64,000 nucleotides of DNA, from positions 1,116,001 to 1,180,000 of the forward strand of contig CM074128.1 in NCBI GenBank assembly GCA_037178625.1, read 5' to 3'. Source of the DNA: Skeletonema tropicum. Taxonomy: Eukaryota > Bacillariophyta > Thalassiosirophyceae > Thalassiosirales > Thalassiosiraceae. This document shows, piece by piece, positions 43,764 through 54,344 of the stretch. The position numbers were made by a program, and so were the translations under genes. The notes under the pieces were generated by a model. That model saw only the letters and a program-made list of their open reading frames with translations, ran no database searches and was not told the origin of the DNA. Numbering within the stretch: position 1 is the first letter of the stretch; every line of letters begins with the position of its first letter.

Positions 43764-44653
43764 CTAGCTCTGTTGAAACAGCATATGTACAGCTGTCTTT
43801 TTCGCCATATTTGCTGAGTACAGTGCTGCCACCAGAGGCAACCCATGATGAGAAACGTGATGAACAGTCTCGGGAACAATACCCTTTCCCATGGCATGCT
43901 TCAAATTTTGTTGCGCATACTTCCAATTCACAAGTCTATCGAAAAATCCATTGACGTACTCCTTGCGGTTATCTTGGTAGTCAAGATAGTACGCGTGTTC
44001 CCACATGTCAATCACAAGTATGGGAATGATACCGTCTATTAATGGATTGCCTGCACCAGTCATTGTAGAAACTACCAGTTTCTTTTGCGTTCTTGTCATA
44101 TCCCAACCACGTCCATCCAGAACCAAATGCCTTGATCAGAAGAAGACTCAATTTCTTTTCGTAAGTTATCAAATGATCCAAAATCTCGTCGTATAGTTTT
44201 GGCAAGCAGACCTTTCGGCTCTCCTCCACCACCTGATCCAGACATACATCTCCAGAAGAACAAGTGATTCCAGCACTGAGCGGCATTGTTGTATAGAACA
44301 GGGTTGCTCTCCTTGAGAGTTTTACTCTTGACAATTTGTTCCATCGAGAGATGTTTTAGTGATGCGCCACCCTCACCAACTATTTGATTGACTGTTTCTA
44401 TGTACTTGGCATTGTGCTTCAAGTGATGCGCCCTCAACGTTTTCTCGCTAATGATTGGTTGCAGTGCATTGTATTTGTATGGCAGTGTTGGCAATTTCAG
44501 TTTGTGATAAAAGAGACTTCCAATTATATGGATTGGATTGTGTGATGATGATTGAATGAGTTGCTGTTGATGAACTCGATGTAGATGATGACGCAATCCC
44601 ACAGCAATTTTCAACCACACTTTCCCTGAATGCTGGACTGACACCATTGTCAT
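43764..44653 (-). CDS. iron superoxide dismutase (two apparent +1 shifts; possibly fused to the upstream domain)
   Basis: Dismutates superoxide to oxygen and peroxide. N-terminal block: LPTLPYKYNALQPIISEKTL with RAHHLKHNAKYIETVN (His ligand). Middle: NNAAQCWNHLFFWRCMS, giving a His ligand and the Gln typical of the Fe type. C-terminal block: VIDMWEHAYYLDYQDNRKEY with the Asp and His ligands. All four ligands are present. The blocks lie in three frames: a +1 skip at about 44130 restores AFGSGWTWLGYDKNA, and another at about 44093 restores KKLVVSTMTGAGNP. There is no start codon between the upstream CHI-like domain and the SOD core. The only in-frame ATGs (about 44647-44653) lie inside the CHI-like coding block. 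So it is either the C-terminal half of one fused protein or starts inside that block. Confidence 0.85.
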
Positions 44654-45303
44654 CTAAAAATACATCACATAAATGGTTCACACAACCCAGATGCAGATCC
44701 GACCGCTTTGCCATCGACAGAGACCTTCACCGATCCATCGCTCAAACAATCAAATTGAAGTATTGTCCCTGGAGTAGCAGCACCCTTCGCAGCGACACCA
44801 TCCATAATTAGCTTTTTGAGTGAATCTACAGCTCCCTTATCTGACGTTCTTGGGACAACACTCTCTGCAATTGCATCGGCCATTTTCTCAGCGCCAACTT
44901 TGAAATTCATTTTGAGGAGAAAGGATGTTGTCTTGGACGACTTGAGAGATTTGCGTATTGTTGTCAGTGAGTTTTTGTTTTTTGGTAGAGATGCAATACT
45001 AGATTTTGCTGTTTCATCCGAATACATTCCGACTGAGTAGACTTTGATTGGTCCCTTTTTACGGACACCAACGCCGTACAGTGACAGGTTACCGAGAGTG
45101 TCTTCAAAGTCAATTTTTGTGGCTGCGTCTACCATTGCTCCTCCTCGCAGTGACCAAAGCTTGTGATAGTTCTTTCCCACGAACGTGTTGGGTTCGGCAG
45201 CTTCAACCATCAACGCGTGAGAATGAAAGGAGGATAAACAACAGAGCCCAATGAGGGCTGTAGAAAACGACGCTGCCAACCGACGCGTCCGCTTGGCTGC
45301 CAT
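44448..45303 (-). CDS. chalcone-isomerase-fold protein with signal peptide (one apparent +1 shift)
   Basis: From ATG 45303 a signal peptide (AASFSTALIGLCCLSSFHSH) leads into a CHI-like domain: DFEDTLGNLSLYGVGVRKKG, KVYSVGMYSDETAKSSI, a KMNFKVGAEKMADAIAES helix, and TILQFDCLSDGSVKVSVDGK. The first frame stops at 44665. A +1 skip near 44675 restores the usual C-terminal block, CDVFLDDNGVSPAFRESV. CHI-fold proteins include fatty-acid-binding members and non-catalytic CHI-like proteins; the catalytic pattern of plant CHI is not evident. After this block the frame stays open through a Ser/Thr-rich stretch (IASSSTSSSSTATHS) into the SOD region, so a CHI-SOD fusion of about 510 residues is plausible. 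Confidence 0.75.
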
Positions 45304-45753
45304 GGTGAAGCGAAGATGGTCTTCACGTTACAATACTTCTTATCGTTATCTTGTTGTATGCCACAGCGACAGAGTTGAGGTGCCTTCGCGGCTGAAGGGC
45401 GCCCGCGGCTCGTGCGTCGGCAACGTCATCGTCCGGCCGAGGGAGAGGAATTCCGCGAGCAGCGAGCGAAGGCAAAAGAAATCTGGCGGGAAGTGGAGTT
45501 TTGTCTCTTCCTGTCGGTCCGCGAAGTTCCAGGAGCATCCACAAATGAAAATGACCTTCTAACTTTTGGTCGTGCACCTGCCCTCACATTATCTCTCACC
45601 GCTCAACCAACAACATGGTGTGCCTTGCAGCGCGCCGCCGAGGAGAACACAACTCTCGCACGGCTTCTAACGATTCTTATAGCTGCAGCCGTCTCTAGAG
45701 AACTGATCTTGTGCCCCTACTATAACTATAAAGCTTAAACTTAAACCGAAAAA
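45304..45753. other. divergent promoter region
   Basis: Between the CHI/SOD locus and the SRPBCC gene. GC-rich around 45395-45480. A TATA-like tataactataaa lies 20-30 bases before the SRPBCC start codon. No gene. Confidence 0.4.
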
Positions 45754-46203
45754 ATGTCTAGATTCAACATATCTCATGAAACGATAATCAACGCTCCAGT
45801 GGAAGAAGTCTGGAAAGAACTCATTGCAATCGACAATTGGGAATGGAATAAATGGACAAAGCTGAAGGCAGATTCTCCAGCCGCTGAAGGCGTCAAAGGA
45901 AAGCTGCTGGCATCATACAATGGTGACGAAGAGTGGGAAAAGTTTGATTTCCGATTCGGGCGTGTTGACGAATCTGAACACCTATTGACATGGATGGGAG
46001 GATTGGGTCCAAAGAATATTCTGTTTTCAGGTCACCATACGATGCAGCTTGTGGAAATAAGTGAGGGAGAGACTACGTTGGTACATACAGAGAAATTTGG
46101 TGGTCTCTTGCCAGCGCTTGGCCTGGGGCTACCCTACAAGACTCTCGACCGGAACTATCTGCTAATGAACGAGGCACTAAAGAATTATGTAGAGACGAAA
46201 TGA
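45754..46203 (+). CDS. SRPBCC (START/Bet v1-like, polyketide cyclase-like) protein
   Basis: A 149-residue single-domain protein. It opens with the family pattern FNISHETIINAPVEEVWKEL (strand, then helix) followed by IDNWEWNKWTKLKADSPAA. It ends with strands TMQLVEISEGETTLVHTEKF and a long C-terminal helix (LLMNEALKNYVETK). This helix-grip fold binds hydrophobic small molecules; the ligand is unknown. There is no signal peptide, so it is probably cytosolic. Single exon, intact. It is divergent from the CHI-like gene, another small-ligand fold, but a functional link is only a guess. The satellite-like array begins about 150 bases downstream. Confidence 0.85.
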   Translation: MSRFNISHETIINAPVEEVWKELIAIDNWEWNKWTKLKADSPAAEGVKGKLLASYNGDEEWEKFDFRFGRVDESEHLLTWMGGLGPKNILFSGHHTMQLVEISEGETTLVHTEKFGGLLPALGLGLPYKTLDRNYLLMNEALKNYVETK

Positions 46204-48660
46204 TTAGACAAGTAACAGGTGCAACCAAATGTTACAAAATAATGATAAAAAATCTATTTTTTTCAGACTAAATACATACATAACATGATGAAAATCACAA
46301 TGGCATACCAAACAAGTATGATTGTGTAAATACGCGAAGACAGAGCTAAGAGTTCCAATTGGGCCTGGCCCGCTGAACAACATTCTACAAAAACGTATCT
46401 ATCATAGTCAATAAGCCATGAACTTTATAGCTGGTGGATATGATAGAGTAGTGTTTTGGTACTGCTCAGTCGGAAAGCTCACGTAGAAGCGATGCTACAT
46501 CGTTGTAGCTGATGTGAGAGGTCCAGTTGGGACTGGCCCGCTGAACAACATTCTACCACATCATATCTATCGTCGTCAATATGCACATGAGCCGCTTCTA
46601 GTGACTCATTCTGGCTGATACGAAAATGACAAAGTATATTACCGCTGCTCAGTCTGATGGCTTACGTAGAAGCGATGCTACGACCTCGTAGCTGATCTGA
46701 GAGGTCCAATTGAGACTGGCCCGCCGAACAACATTCTACCACATCATATCTATCGTCGTCAATAAGCACATGAGCGGATTCTAGTGGCTCGTTAAAGCTA
46801 ATGGCGATAGTGACAACATATAATACCGCTGCTCAGTCTGATGGCTTGCGTAGAAGCGATGCTACTACGATATAACTGATGTGAGAGGTCCAATTGGGGC
46901 TGGCCCGCTGAACAACATTCTACCACATCATATCTATCGTCGTGAATATGAACGAAAGCACCTTCTAGTGGCCCATTAAATCTGGTGGTAAAGAAAGAGA
47001 AATTTATTGATCCTGCTCAGTCTGATGGCTTACGTGAGAGCGATGCTACATCGTTTACCTCATCTGAGAGGTCCAGCGTGGGCTGCCCGGCAGCACTACA
47101 ATCACCCAAATCGTATCTCTCGTCGTGAATATGAACGAAAGCACCTTCTAGTGGCCCATTATACTTGCCTCCGATACTAACCAAACTCATTTTCCCCGCA
47201 CAGACGGATCACTTACGTAGAAGCGATGCTACATCGTTTACCTGATCTGAGAGGTCCAGCGTGGGCTGCCCGGCAGCACTACAATCACCCAAATCGTATT
47301 TCTCGTCGTGAATATGAGCATGAGCAGCTTCTAGTGGCCCATTATACTTGCTCTCAATACTAACCAAACTCATTTGCTCCGCACAGACGGATCACTTACG
47401 TAGAAGCGATGCTACATCGTTTACCTGTTCTAAGAGGTCCAGTGTGGGCTGCCCGGCAGCACTACAATCACCCAAATCGTATCACTCGTCGTGAATATGA
47501 GCATGAGCAGCTTCTAGTGGCCCATTATACTTGCTCCCGATACTAACCAAACTCATTTGCTCCGCACAGACGGATAGCTTACATAGAAGCGATGCTACAT
47601 CGTTTACCTGATCTGAGAGGTCCAGCGTGGGCTGGCCGGCAGCACTACAATCACCCAAATCGTATCTCTCGTCGTGAATATGAGCATGAGCAGCTTCTAG
47701 TGGCCCATTATACTTGCTCCCGATACTAACCAAACTCATTTGCCCCGCACAGACGGATAGCTTACGTAGAAGCGATGCTACATCGTTTACCTGATCTGAG
47801 AGGTCCAGCGTGGGCTGCCTGGCAGCACTACAATCACCCAAATCGTATTTCTCGTCGTGAATATGAGCATGAGCAGCTTCTAGTGGCCCATTATACTTGC
47901 TCTCAATACTAACGAAACTCATTTGCCCCGCACAGACGGATAGCTTACATAGAAGCGATGCTACATCGTTTACCTGATCTGAGAGGTCCAGCGTGGGCTG
48001 CCCGGCAGCACTACAATCACCCAAATCGTATTTCTCGTCGTGAATATGAACGAAAGCACCTTCTAGTGGCCCATTATACTTGCTCCCGATACTAACCAAA
48101 CTCATTTGCCCCGCACAGACGGATAGCTTACATAGAAGCGATGCTACATCGTTTACCTGATCTGAGAGGTCAAGCGTGGGCTGCCCGGCAGCACTACAAT
48201 TACCCAAATCGTATTTCTCGTCGTGAATATGAGCATGAGCAGCTTCTAGTGGCCCATTATACTTGCTCTCAATACTAACCAAACTCATTTGCCCCGCACA
48301 GACGGATAGCTTACATAGAAGCGATGCTACATCGTTTATCTGATCTGAGAGGTCCAGCGTGGGCTGGCCGGCAGCACTACAATTACCCAAATCGTATCAC
48401 TCGTCGTGAATATGAGCATGAGCAGCTTCTAGTGGCCCATTATACTTGCTCCCGATACTAACCAAACTCATTTGCTCCGCACAGACGGATTGCGTACATA
48501 GTAGCGATGATACATCGTTTACCTGATCTGAGAGGTCCAGTGTGGGCTGCCCGGCAGCACTACAATCACCCAAATCGTATCTCTCGTCGTGAATATGAGC
48601 ATGAGCAGCTTCTAGTGGCCCATTATACTTGCTCCCGACACTAACCAAACTCATTCGCAC

Positions 48661-50045
48661 CGCACAGACAGATAGATTACACAGAAGCGATACTTAGACC
48701 TCCTAGCTGATCTGATAGGTCCAGTTTGGGTTGACCTGCAGCACTACAATCACCCAAATCGTATCTCTCGTCGTGAATATGAGCATGAGCAGCTTCTAGT
48801 GGCCCATTATACTTGCTCCCGATACTAACCAAACTAATTTGTTCCGCACAGACGGATAGCTTACATAGAAGCGATGCTACATCGTTTATCTGATCTGTCA
48901 GATAGCGATCCAGTGTGGGCTGGCCGGCAGCACTACAATCACCCAAATCGTATCTCTCGTCGTGAATATGAGCATGAGCAGCTTCTAGTGGCCCATTATA
49001 CTTGCTCCTGATACTAACCAAACTCATTTGCTCCGCTCAAAAGGATAGCTTACATAGAAGCGATGCTTAGACCTCGTAGCTCATCTCAGAGATCCAGTGT
49101 GGGCTGGCCGACAGCACTACAATCACCCAAATCGTATCTCTCATCGTGAGTATGAGCATTAGCAGCTTCTAGTGGCCCATTATACTTGCTCCCGACACTA
49201 ACCAAACTCATTTGCTCCGCACAGACGGATAGATTATATAGAAGCGATGATACGACCTCGTAGCTAATCTGAGAGGTCCAGTGTGGGCTGGCCGGCAGCA
49301 CTACAATCACCCAAATCGTATCTCTCGTCGTGAATATGAGCATGAGCAGCTTCTAGTGGCCCATTATACTTGCTCCCGATACTAACCAAACTCATTTGCT
49401 CCGCACAGACGGATAGCTTATGTAGAAGCGATACTAAATCGTTTATCTGATCTGTCAGATAGCGATCCATACTTGCTCCCGATACTAACCAAACTCATTT
49501 GCTCCGCAAAGACGGATAGCTTACATAGAAGCGATGCTACATCGTTTATCTGATCTGAGCGATCCAGTTTGGGCTGGCCGGTAGCACTACAATCACCCAA
49601 ATCGTATTTCTCGTCGTGAATATGAGCATGAGCAGCTTCTAGTGGCCCATTATACTTGCTCCTGATACTAACCAAACTCATTTGCTCCGCACAGACGGAT
49701 AGCTTATGTAGAAGCAATGCTTAGACCTCGTAGCTGATCTGATAGGTCCAGTTTGGGCTGGCCGGCAGCACTACAATCACCCAAATCGTATCTCTCGTCG
49801 TGAATATGAGCATGAGCAGCTTCTAGTGGCCCATTATACTTGCTCCTGATACTAACCAAACTCATTTGCTCCGCAAAGACGGATAGCTTACATAGAAGCG
49901 ATGCTACATCGTTTATCTGATCTGAGAGGTCCAGCGTGGGCTGCCCGGCAGCACTACAATCACCCAAATCGTATCTCTCGTCGTGAATATGAGCATGAGC
50001 AGCTTCTAGTGGCCCATTATACTTGCTCCTGATACTAACCAAACT
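48661..50045. repeat. higher-order repeat block, copy 1
   Basis: A distinctive run of variant units, starting with a cgcacagacagatagatta unit and including a truncated unit near 49450, is repeated in order at 50984-52557. The offset is 2323 bp at the left end and 2512 bp after 49449. Confidence 0.8.
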
Positions 50046-50983
50046 CATTTGCTCCGCTCAAAAGGATAGCTTACATAGAAGCGATGCTTAGACCTCGTAG
50101 CTCATCTCAGAGGTCCAGTGTGGGCTGGCCGACAGCACTACAATCACCCAAATCGTATCTCTCGTCGTGAATATGAGCATGAGCAGCTTCTAGTGGCCCA
50201 TCATGCTTGCTCCCGACACTAATCAAACTTATTTGCTCCGCACAGACAGATAGATTATATAGAAGCGATGATACGACCTCGTCGCTAATCTGAGAGGTCC
50301 AGTGTGGGCTGGCCGGCAGCATTACAATCACCCAAATCGTATCTCTCGTCGTGAATATGAGCATGAGCAGCTTCTAGTGGCCCATCATACTTGCTCCCGA
50401 TACTAACCAAACTCATTTGCTCCGCACAGACGGATAGCTTACATAGAAGCGATGCTACATCGTTTATCTGATCTGTCAGATAGCGATCCAGTGTGGGCTG
50501 GCCGGCAGCACTACAATCACCCAAATCGTATCTCTCGTCGTGAATATGAGCATGAGCAGCTTCTAGTGGCCCATTATACTTGCTCCTGATACTAACCAAA
50601 CTCATTTGCTCCGCAAAGACGGATAGCTTATGTAGAAGCGATGCTACATCGTTTATCTGATCTGTCAGATAGCGATCCAGTGTGGGCTGGCCGGCAGCAC
50701 TACAATCACCCAAATCGTATCTCTCGTCGTGAAAATGAGCATGAGCAGCTTCTAGTGGCCCATTATACTTGCTTCCGATACTAACCAAACTCATTTGCTC
50801 CGCAAAGACGGATAGCTTACATAGAAGCGATGCTACATCATTTATCTGATCTGAGCGATCCAGTGTGGGCTGGCCGGCAGCACTACAATCACCCAAATCG
50901 TATCTCTCGTCGTGAATATGAGCATGAGCAGCTTCTAGTGGCCCATTATACTTGCTCCCGACACTAACCAAACTCATTCGCAC

Positions 50984-52557
50984 CGCACAGACAGATAGAT
51001 TACACAGAAGCGATACTTAGACCTCCTAGCTGATCTGATAGGTCCAGTTTGGGTTGACCTGCAGCACTACAATCACCCAAATCGTATCTCTCGTCGTGAA
51101 TATGAGCATGAGCAGCTTCTAGTGGCCCATTATACTTGCTCCCGATACTAACCAAACTAATTTGTTCCGCAAAGACGGATAGCTTACATAGAAGCGATGC
51201 TACATCGTTTATCTGATCTGTCAGATAGCGATCCAGTGTGGGCTGGCCGGCAGCACTACAATCACCCAAATCGTATCTCTCGTCGTGAATATGAGCATGA
51301 GCAGCTTCTAGTGGCCCATTATACTTGCTCCTGATACTAACCAAACTCATTTGCTCCGCTCAAAAGGATAGCTTACATAGAAGCGATGCTTAGACCTCGT
51401 AGCTCATCTCAGAGGTCCAGTGTGGGCTGGCCGACAGCACTACAATCACCCAAATCGTATCTCTCATCGTGAGTATGAGCATTAGCAGCTTCTAGTGGCC
51501 CATTATACTTGCTCCCGACACTAACCAAACTCATTTGCTCCGCACAGACGGATAGATTATATAGAAGCGATGATACGACCTCGTAGCTAATCTGAGAGGT
51601 CCAGTGTGGGCTGGCCGGCAGCACTACAATCACCCAAATCGTATCTCTCGTCGTGAATATGAGCATGAGCAGCTTCTAGTGGCCCATTATACTTGCTCCC
51701 GATACTAACCAAACTCATTTGCTCCGCACAGACGGATAGCTTACATAGAAGCGATGCTACATCGTTTATCTGATCTGTCTCATAGCGATCCAGTGTGGGC
51801 TGGCCGGCAGCACTACAATCACCCAAATCGTATCTCTCGTCGTGAATATGAGCATGAGCAGCTTCTAGTGGCCCATTATACTTGCTCCCGATACTAACCA
51901 AACTCATTTGCTCCGCACAGACGGATAGCTTATGTAGAAGCGATACTAAATCGTTTATCTGATCTGTCAGATAGCGATCCATACTTGCTCCCGATACTAA
52001 CCAAACTCATTTGCTCCGCAAAGACGGATAGCTTACATAGAAGCGATGCTACATCGTTTATCTGATCTGAGCGATCCAGTTTGGGCTGGCCGGTAGCACT
52101 ACAATCACCCAAATCGTATCTCTCGTCGTGAATATGAGCATGAGCAGCTTCTAGTGGCCCATTATACTTGCTCCTGATACTAACCAAACTCATTTGCTCC
52201 GCACAGACGGATAGCTTATGTAGAAGCAATGCTTAGACCTCGTAGCTGATCTGATAGGTCCAGTTTGGGCTGGCCGGCAGCACTACAATCACCCAAATCG
52301 TATCTCTCGTCGTGAATATGAGCATGAGCAGCTTCTAGTGGCCCATTATACTTGCTCCTGATACTAACCAAACTCATTTGCTCCGCAAAGACGGATAGCT
52401 TACATAGAAGCGATGCTACATCGTTTATCTGATCTGAGAGGTCCAGCGTGGGCTGCCCGGCAGCACTACAATCACCCAAATCGTATCTCTCGTCGTGAAT
52501 ATGAGCATGAGCAGCTTCTAGTGGCCCATTATACTTGCTCCTGATACTAACCAAACT
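50984..52557. repeat. higher-order repeat block, copy 2
   Basis: Second copy of the 48661-50045 block, with one extra unit of 189 bp near 51590-51780. This implies block duplication by unequal exchange after the units had diverged. Confidence 0.8.
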
Positions 52558-52826
52558 CATTTGCTCCGCACAGACGGATTGCTTACATAGAAGCGATGAT
52601 ACGACCTCGTAGCTCATCTCAGAGGTCAAGTGTGGGCTGGCCGGCAGCACTACAATCACCCAAATCGTATCTCTCGTCGTGAATATGAGCATGAGCAGCT
52701 TCTGGAGGCCCATTATACTTGCCCCCAATACTAACCAAACTCATTTGCTCTGCACACACGGATAGCTTACGTAGAAGCGATGCTACATCGTTTATCTGAT
52801 CTGAGAGGTCCAGTGTGGGCTGATAA

Positions 52827-53171
52827 TGATCTAACTTTTGCAATTGATAGGGTTTCTTTGAAAAGGTGTCGTTTTTTTACTCATAGTTATTTGTACACCT
52901 TTTTTCCATTTTCACAATTGATTGTCTTTTAATTGTTTCTACTGTTTTGCTTTCTACTGTTGATTACCAATGGTATTGCATTTAATGGATATATTTTGCA
53001 GTACCAGTTTTACCGAAAGTCATTACAACATTAAACCATTTGACCAAAAGCTACGAATCGAAGTACGTGAATCTCTCTTCCTTTAAGTTGTCACTTGTTG
53101 TATTACTAAAAAATTTTTTGTAACAGTCTGCGAACAGGTACATACTGAGTTCAGCACATCTACAACAAAAG
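52827..53171. other. intergenic, right flank of the array
   Basis: About 345 AT-rich bases with T-runs. The array stops abruptly inside a unit (after gtgtgggctg). No gene was recognised. Confidence 0.35.
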
Positions 53172-53573
53172 TCATTTCTTCCCCTTCTTCTTCTTCGCAC
53201 CAGGCCCACCAGCCATCCCAGCCATAAGTAAATCATCTAAATTTTCCTTAGTTGCTTTTTTGCTTGCTTTACCCGATTCTGCCTTTGTTTCTTTCCCCTT
53301 CTTCCCACCAGCAGCAGAGTTTTTCATCTCTGCTGAAATTGCTTCAGCTCCAGGGAAACAGATGTCGATATTCTTTCCATGCTTGTTTTCGGAATGCAGC
53401 TTTAATTCAGTATTGGTTTTTGTAATCTTCAGCTCAGCCTGGCACAAGATACATTGAGCCATTTTTGCATCGGCTTTAATTCGAGGTGGAAGTCTACCAT
53501 TTTCGTCCCCGATACCAGCTGCAATATTTTGCTTCTTTCGGCGCGCATTCTCAGCTTTGTGTGATTCGGGCAT
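53172..53573 (-). CDS. small C2H2-type zinc-finger protein (ZNF706/SERF-like)
   Basis: From ATG 53573, 133 residues. The basic N-terminus MPESHKAENARRKKQNIAAG is followed by one finger, CILCQAELKITKTNTELKLH with SENKHGK, and then ICFPG. This pattern is found in the small zf-met2/4F5-related proteins such as ZNF706. The tail is Lys-rich and ends GGPGAKKKKGKK. The role in algae is unknown; relatives bind RNA or act as small nuclear regulators. The frame is open upstream of the ATG to an acceptor-like tttcag, so a short 5' exon is possible. Confidence 0.75.
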   Translation of the reverse strand: MPESHKAENARRKKQNIAAGIGDENGRLPPRIKADAKMAQCILCQAELKITKTNTELKLHSENKHGKNIDICFPGAEAISAEMKNSAAGGKKGKETKAESGKASKKATKENLDDLLMAGMAGGPGAKKKKGKK

Positions 53574-54344
53574 GTTTGGATTTTCGGTGACGCCTGAAAC
53601 TGTATGGAAAAACGACACTATAACAGGGTATCGTTAATGAAGGTTTCAAAGTAGGTCAACTATGTAGCTAGAGGGTGCAAACATAGAGTCCATGAAAATT
53701 ATGTGATGGGCATCATCGCGAGCTGCTTTAGAAGAAATAGATTGCCTTTTATTTGGAGGGATTTTTTTTTAGTGGGAGGGAGGGTACATAGGAATTGGTA
53801 GCAAAAACAGGGTCTGCCTGAGTGCCACAGACATCAAAGTTCACCCACGTTGGTTCAGCCTCTTGGTTTTTGACGATTAACTTCTCTCGTCTTTTATCAC
53901 AACATAAGTAGTAGTAGAGTACAATTAGGAGTACCCTAGACAAATGAAATCAGCAAGTTCGTCATAGTGTTATGTGTTAAATATGTCACATCATTCTTGG
54001 ACTTTTTCAAAAAAGTCCAAAATCGTCGCCGTGAACCGCCGTGCACCTCCGACCTGCTGTACCTAGCATGGGAAGACTGCAACTTTCACACGAATGACAC
54101 AACCCGCCCGAGCAGACCTCAAGCATGGAACAATAGAAGCCGCTTCCTTCGCTTCGAGGGCCAGAGGAGGTGCATTAAAAGCCCAAGCTCTGTTGTCGAT
54201 GCCAACTCAACGTGTTGCAGTAGGATAATTCACTGCTGAGGCTGAGGAGGAAGCAAGACCAAACGAAGCGGCAGCATTTATCAACCACTTCGCGACATTA
54301 CAAGTATCAACAGCGGCGTCTCCAAAAAGGCTAGAGTAAAAAGA
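53574..54344. other. divergent intergenic region
   Basis: About 770 bases between the zinc-finger gene and the chitin-binding/vWA gene. A perfect inverted repeat, ggactttttc aaaaaagtcc, lies at about 53999-54018. Open frames here lack protein character. Confidence 0.4.

Larger units (their letters stand above)
46350..52826. repeat. satellite-like tandem array, 183-bp unit, about 35 copies
   Basis: The marker gaggtcca recurs at 46518, 46701, 46885, 47068, 47251, 47434, 47617, 47800 and on, a steady 183 bp. Left-end units (46350-47060) are diverged and keep mainly the part around cgtagaagcgatgctac and atcgtcgt; units from 47.1 kb are near-identical. Some units on the right are truncated or have 6-bp insertions (gtcagatagc). 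Because 183 is divisible by 3, the minus strand has a 61-codon unit without stops (core SKYNGPLEAAHAHIHDE and CSAAGQPTLDLSDQ), giving open runs up to 302 codons at 47482-48390. Indels break the frame repeatedly and no start region or splice model was found, so I do not call a gene. Confidence 0.9.

Noticed and set aside
46350..52826. CRISPR-like array
   Set aside because: Units are 183 bp without unique spacers in a eukaryotic context; this is a tandem satellite.
46490..52850. A real protein gene with 61-residue repeats in the 183-bp array
   Set aside because: Stop-free units follow from the unit length being divisible by three. Indels break the frame many times, and no start, signal peptide or splice model was found. 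Kept as a finding to test, not annotated as CDS.
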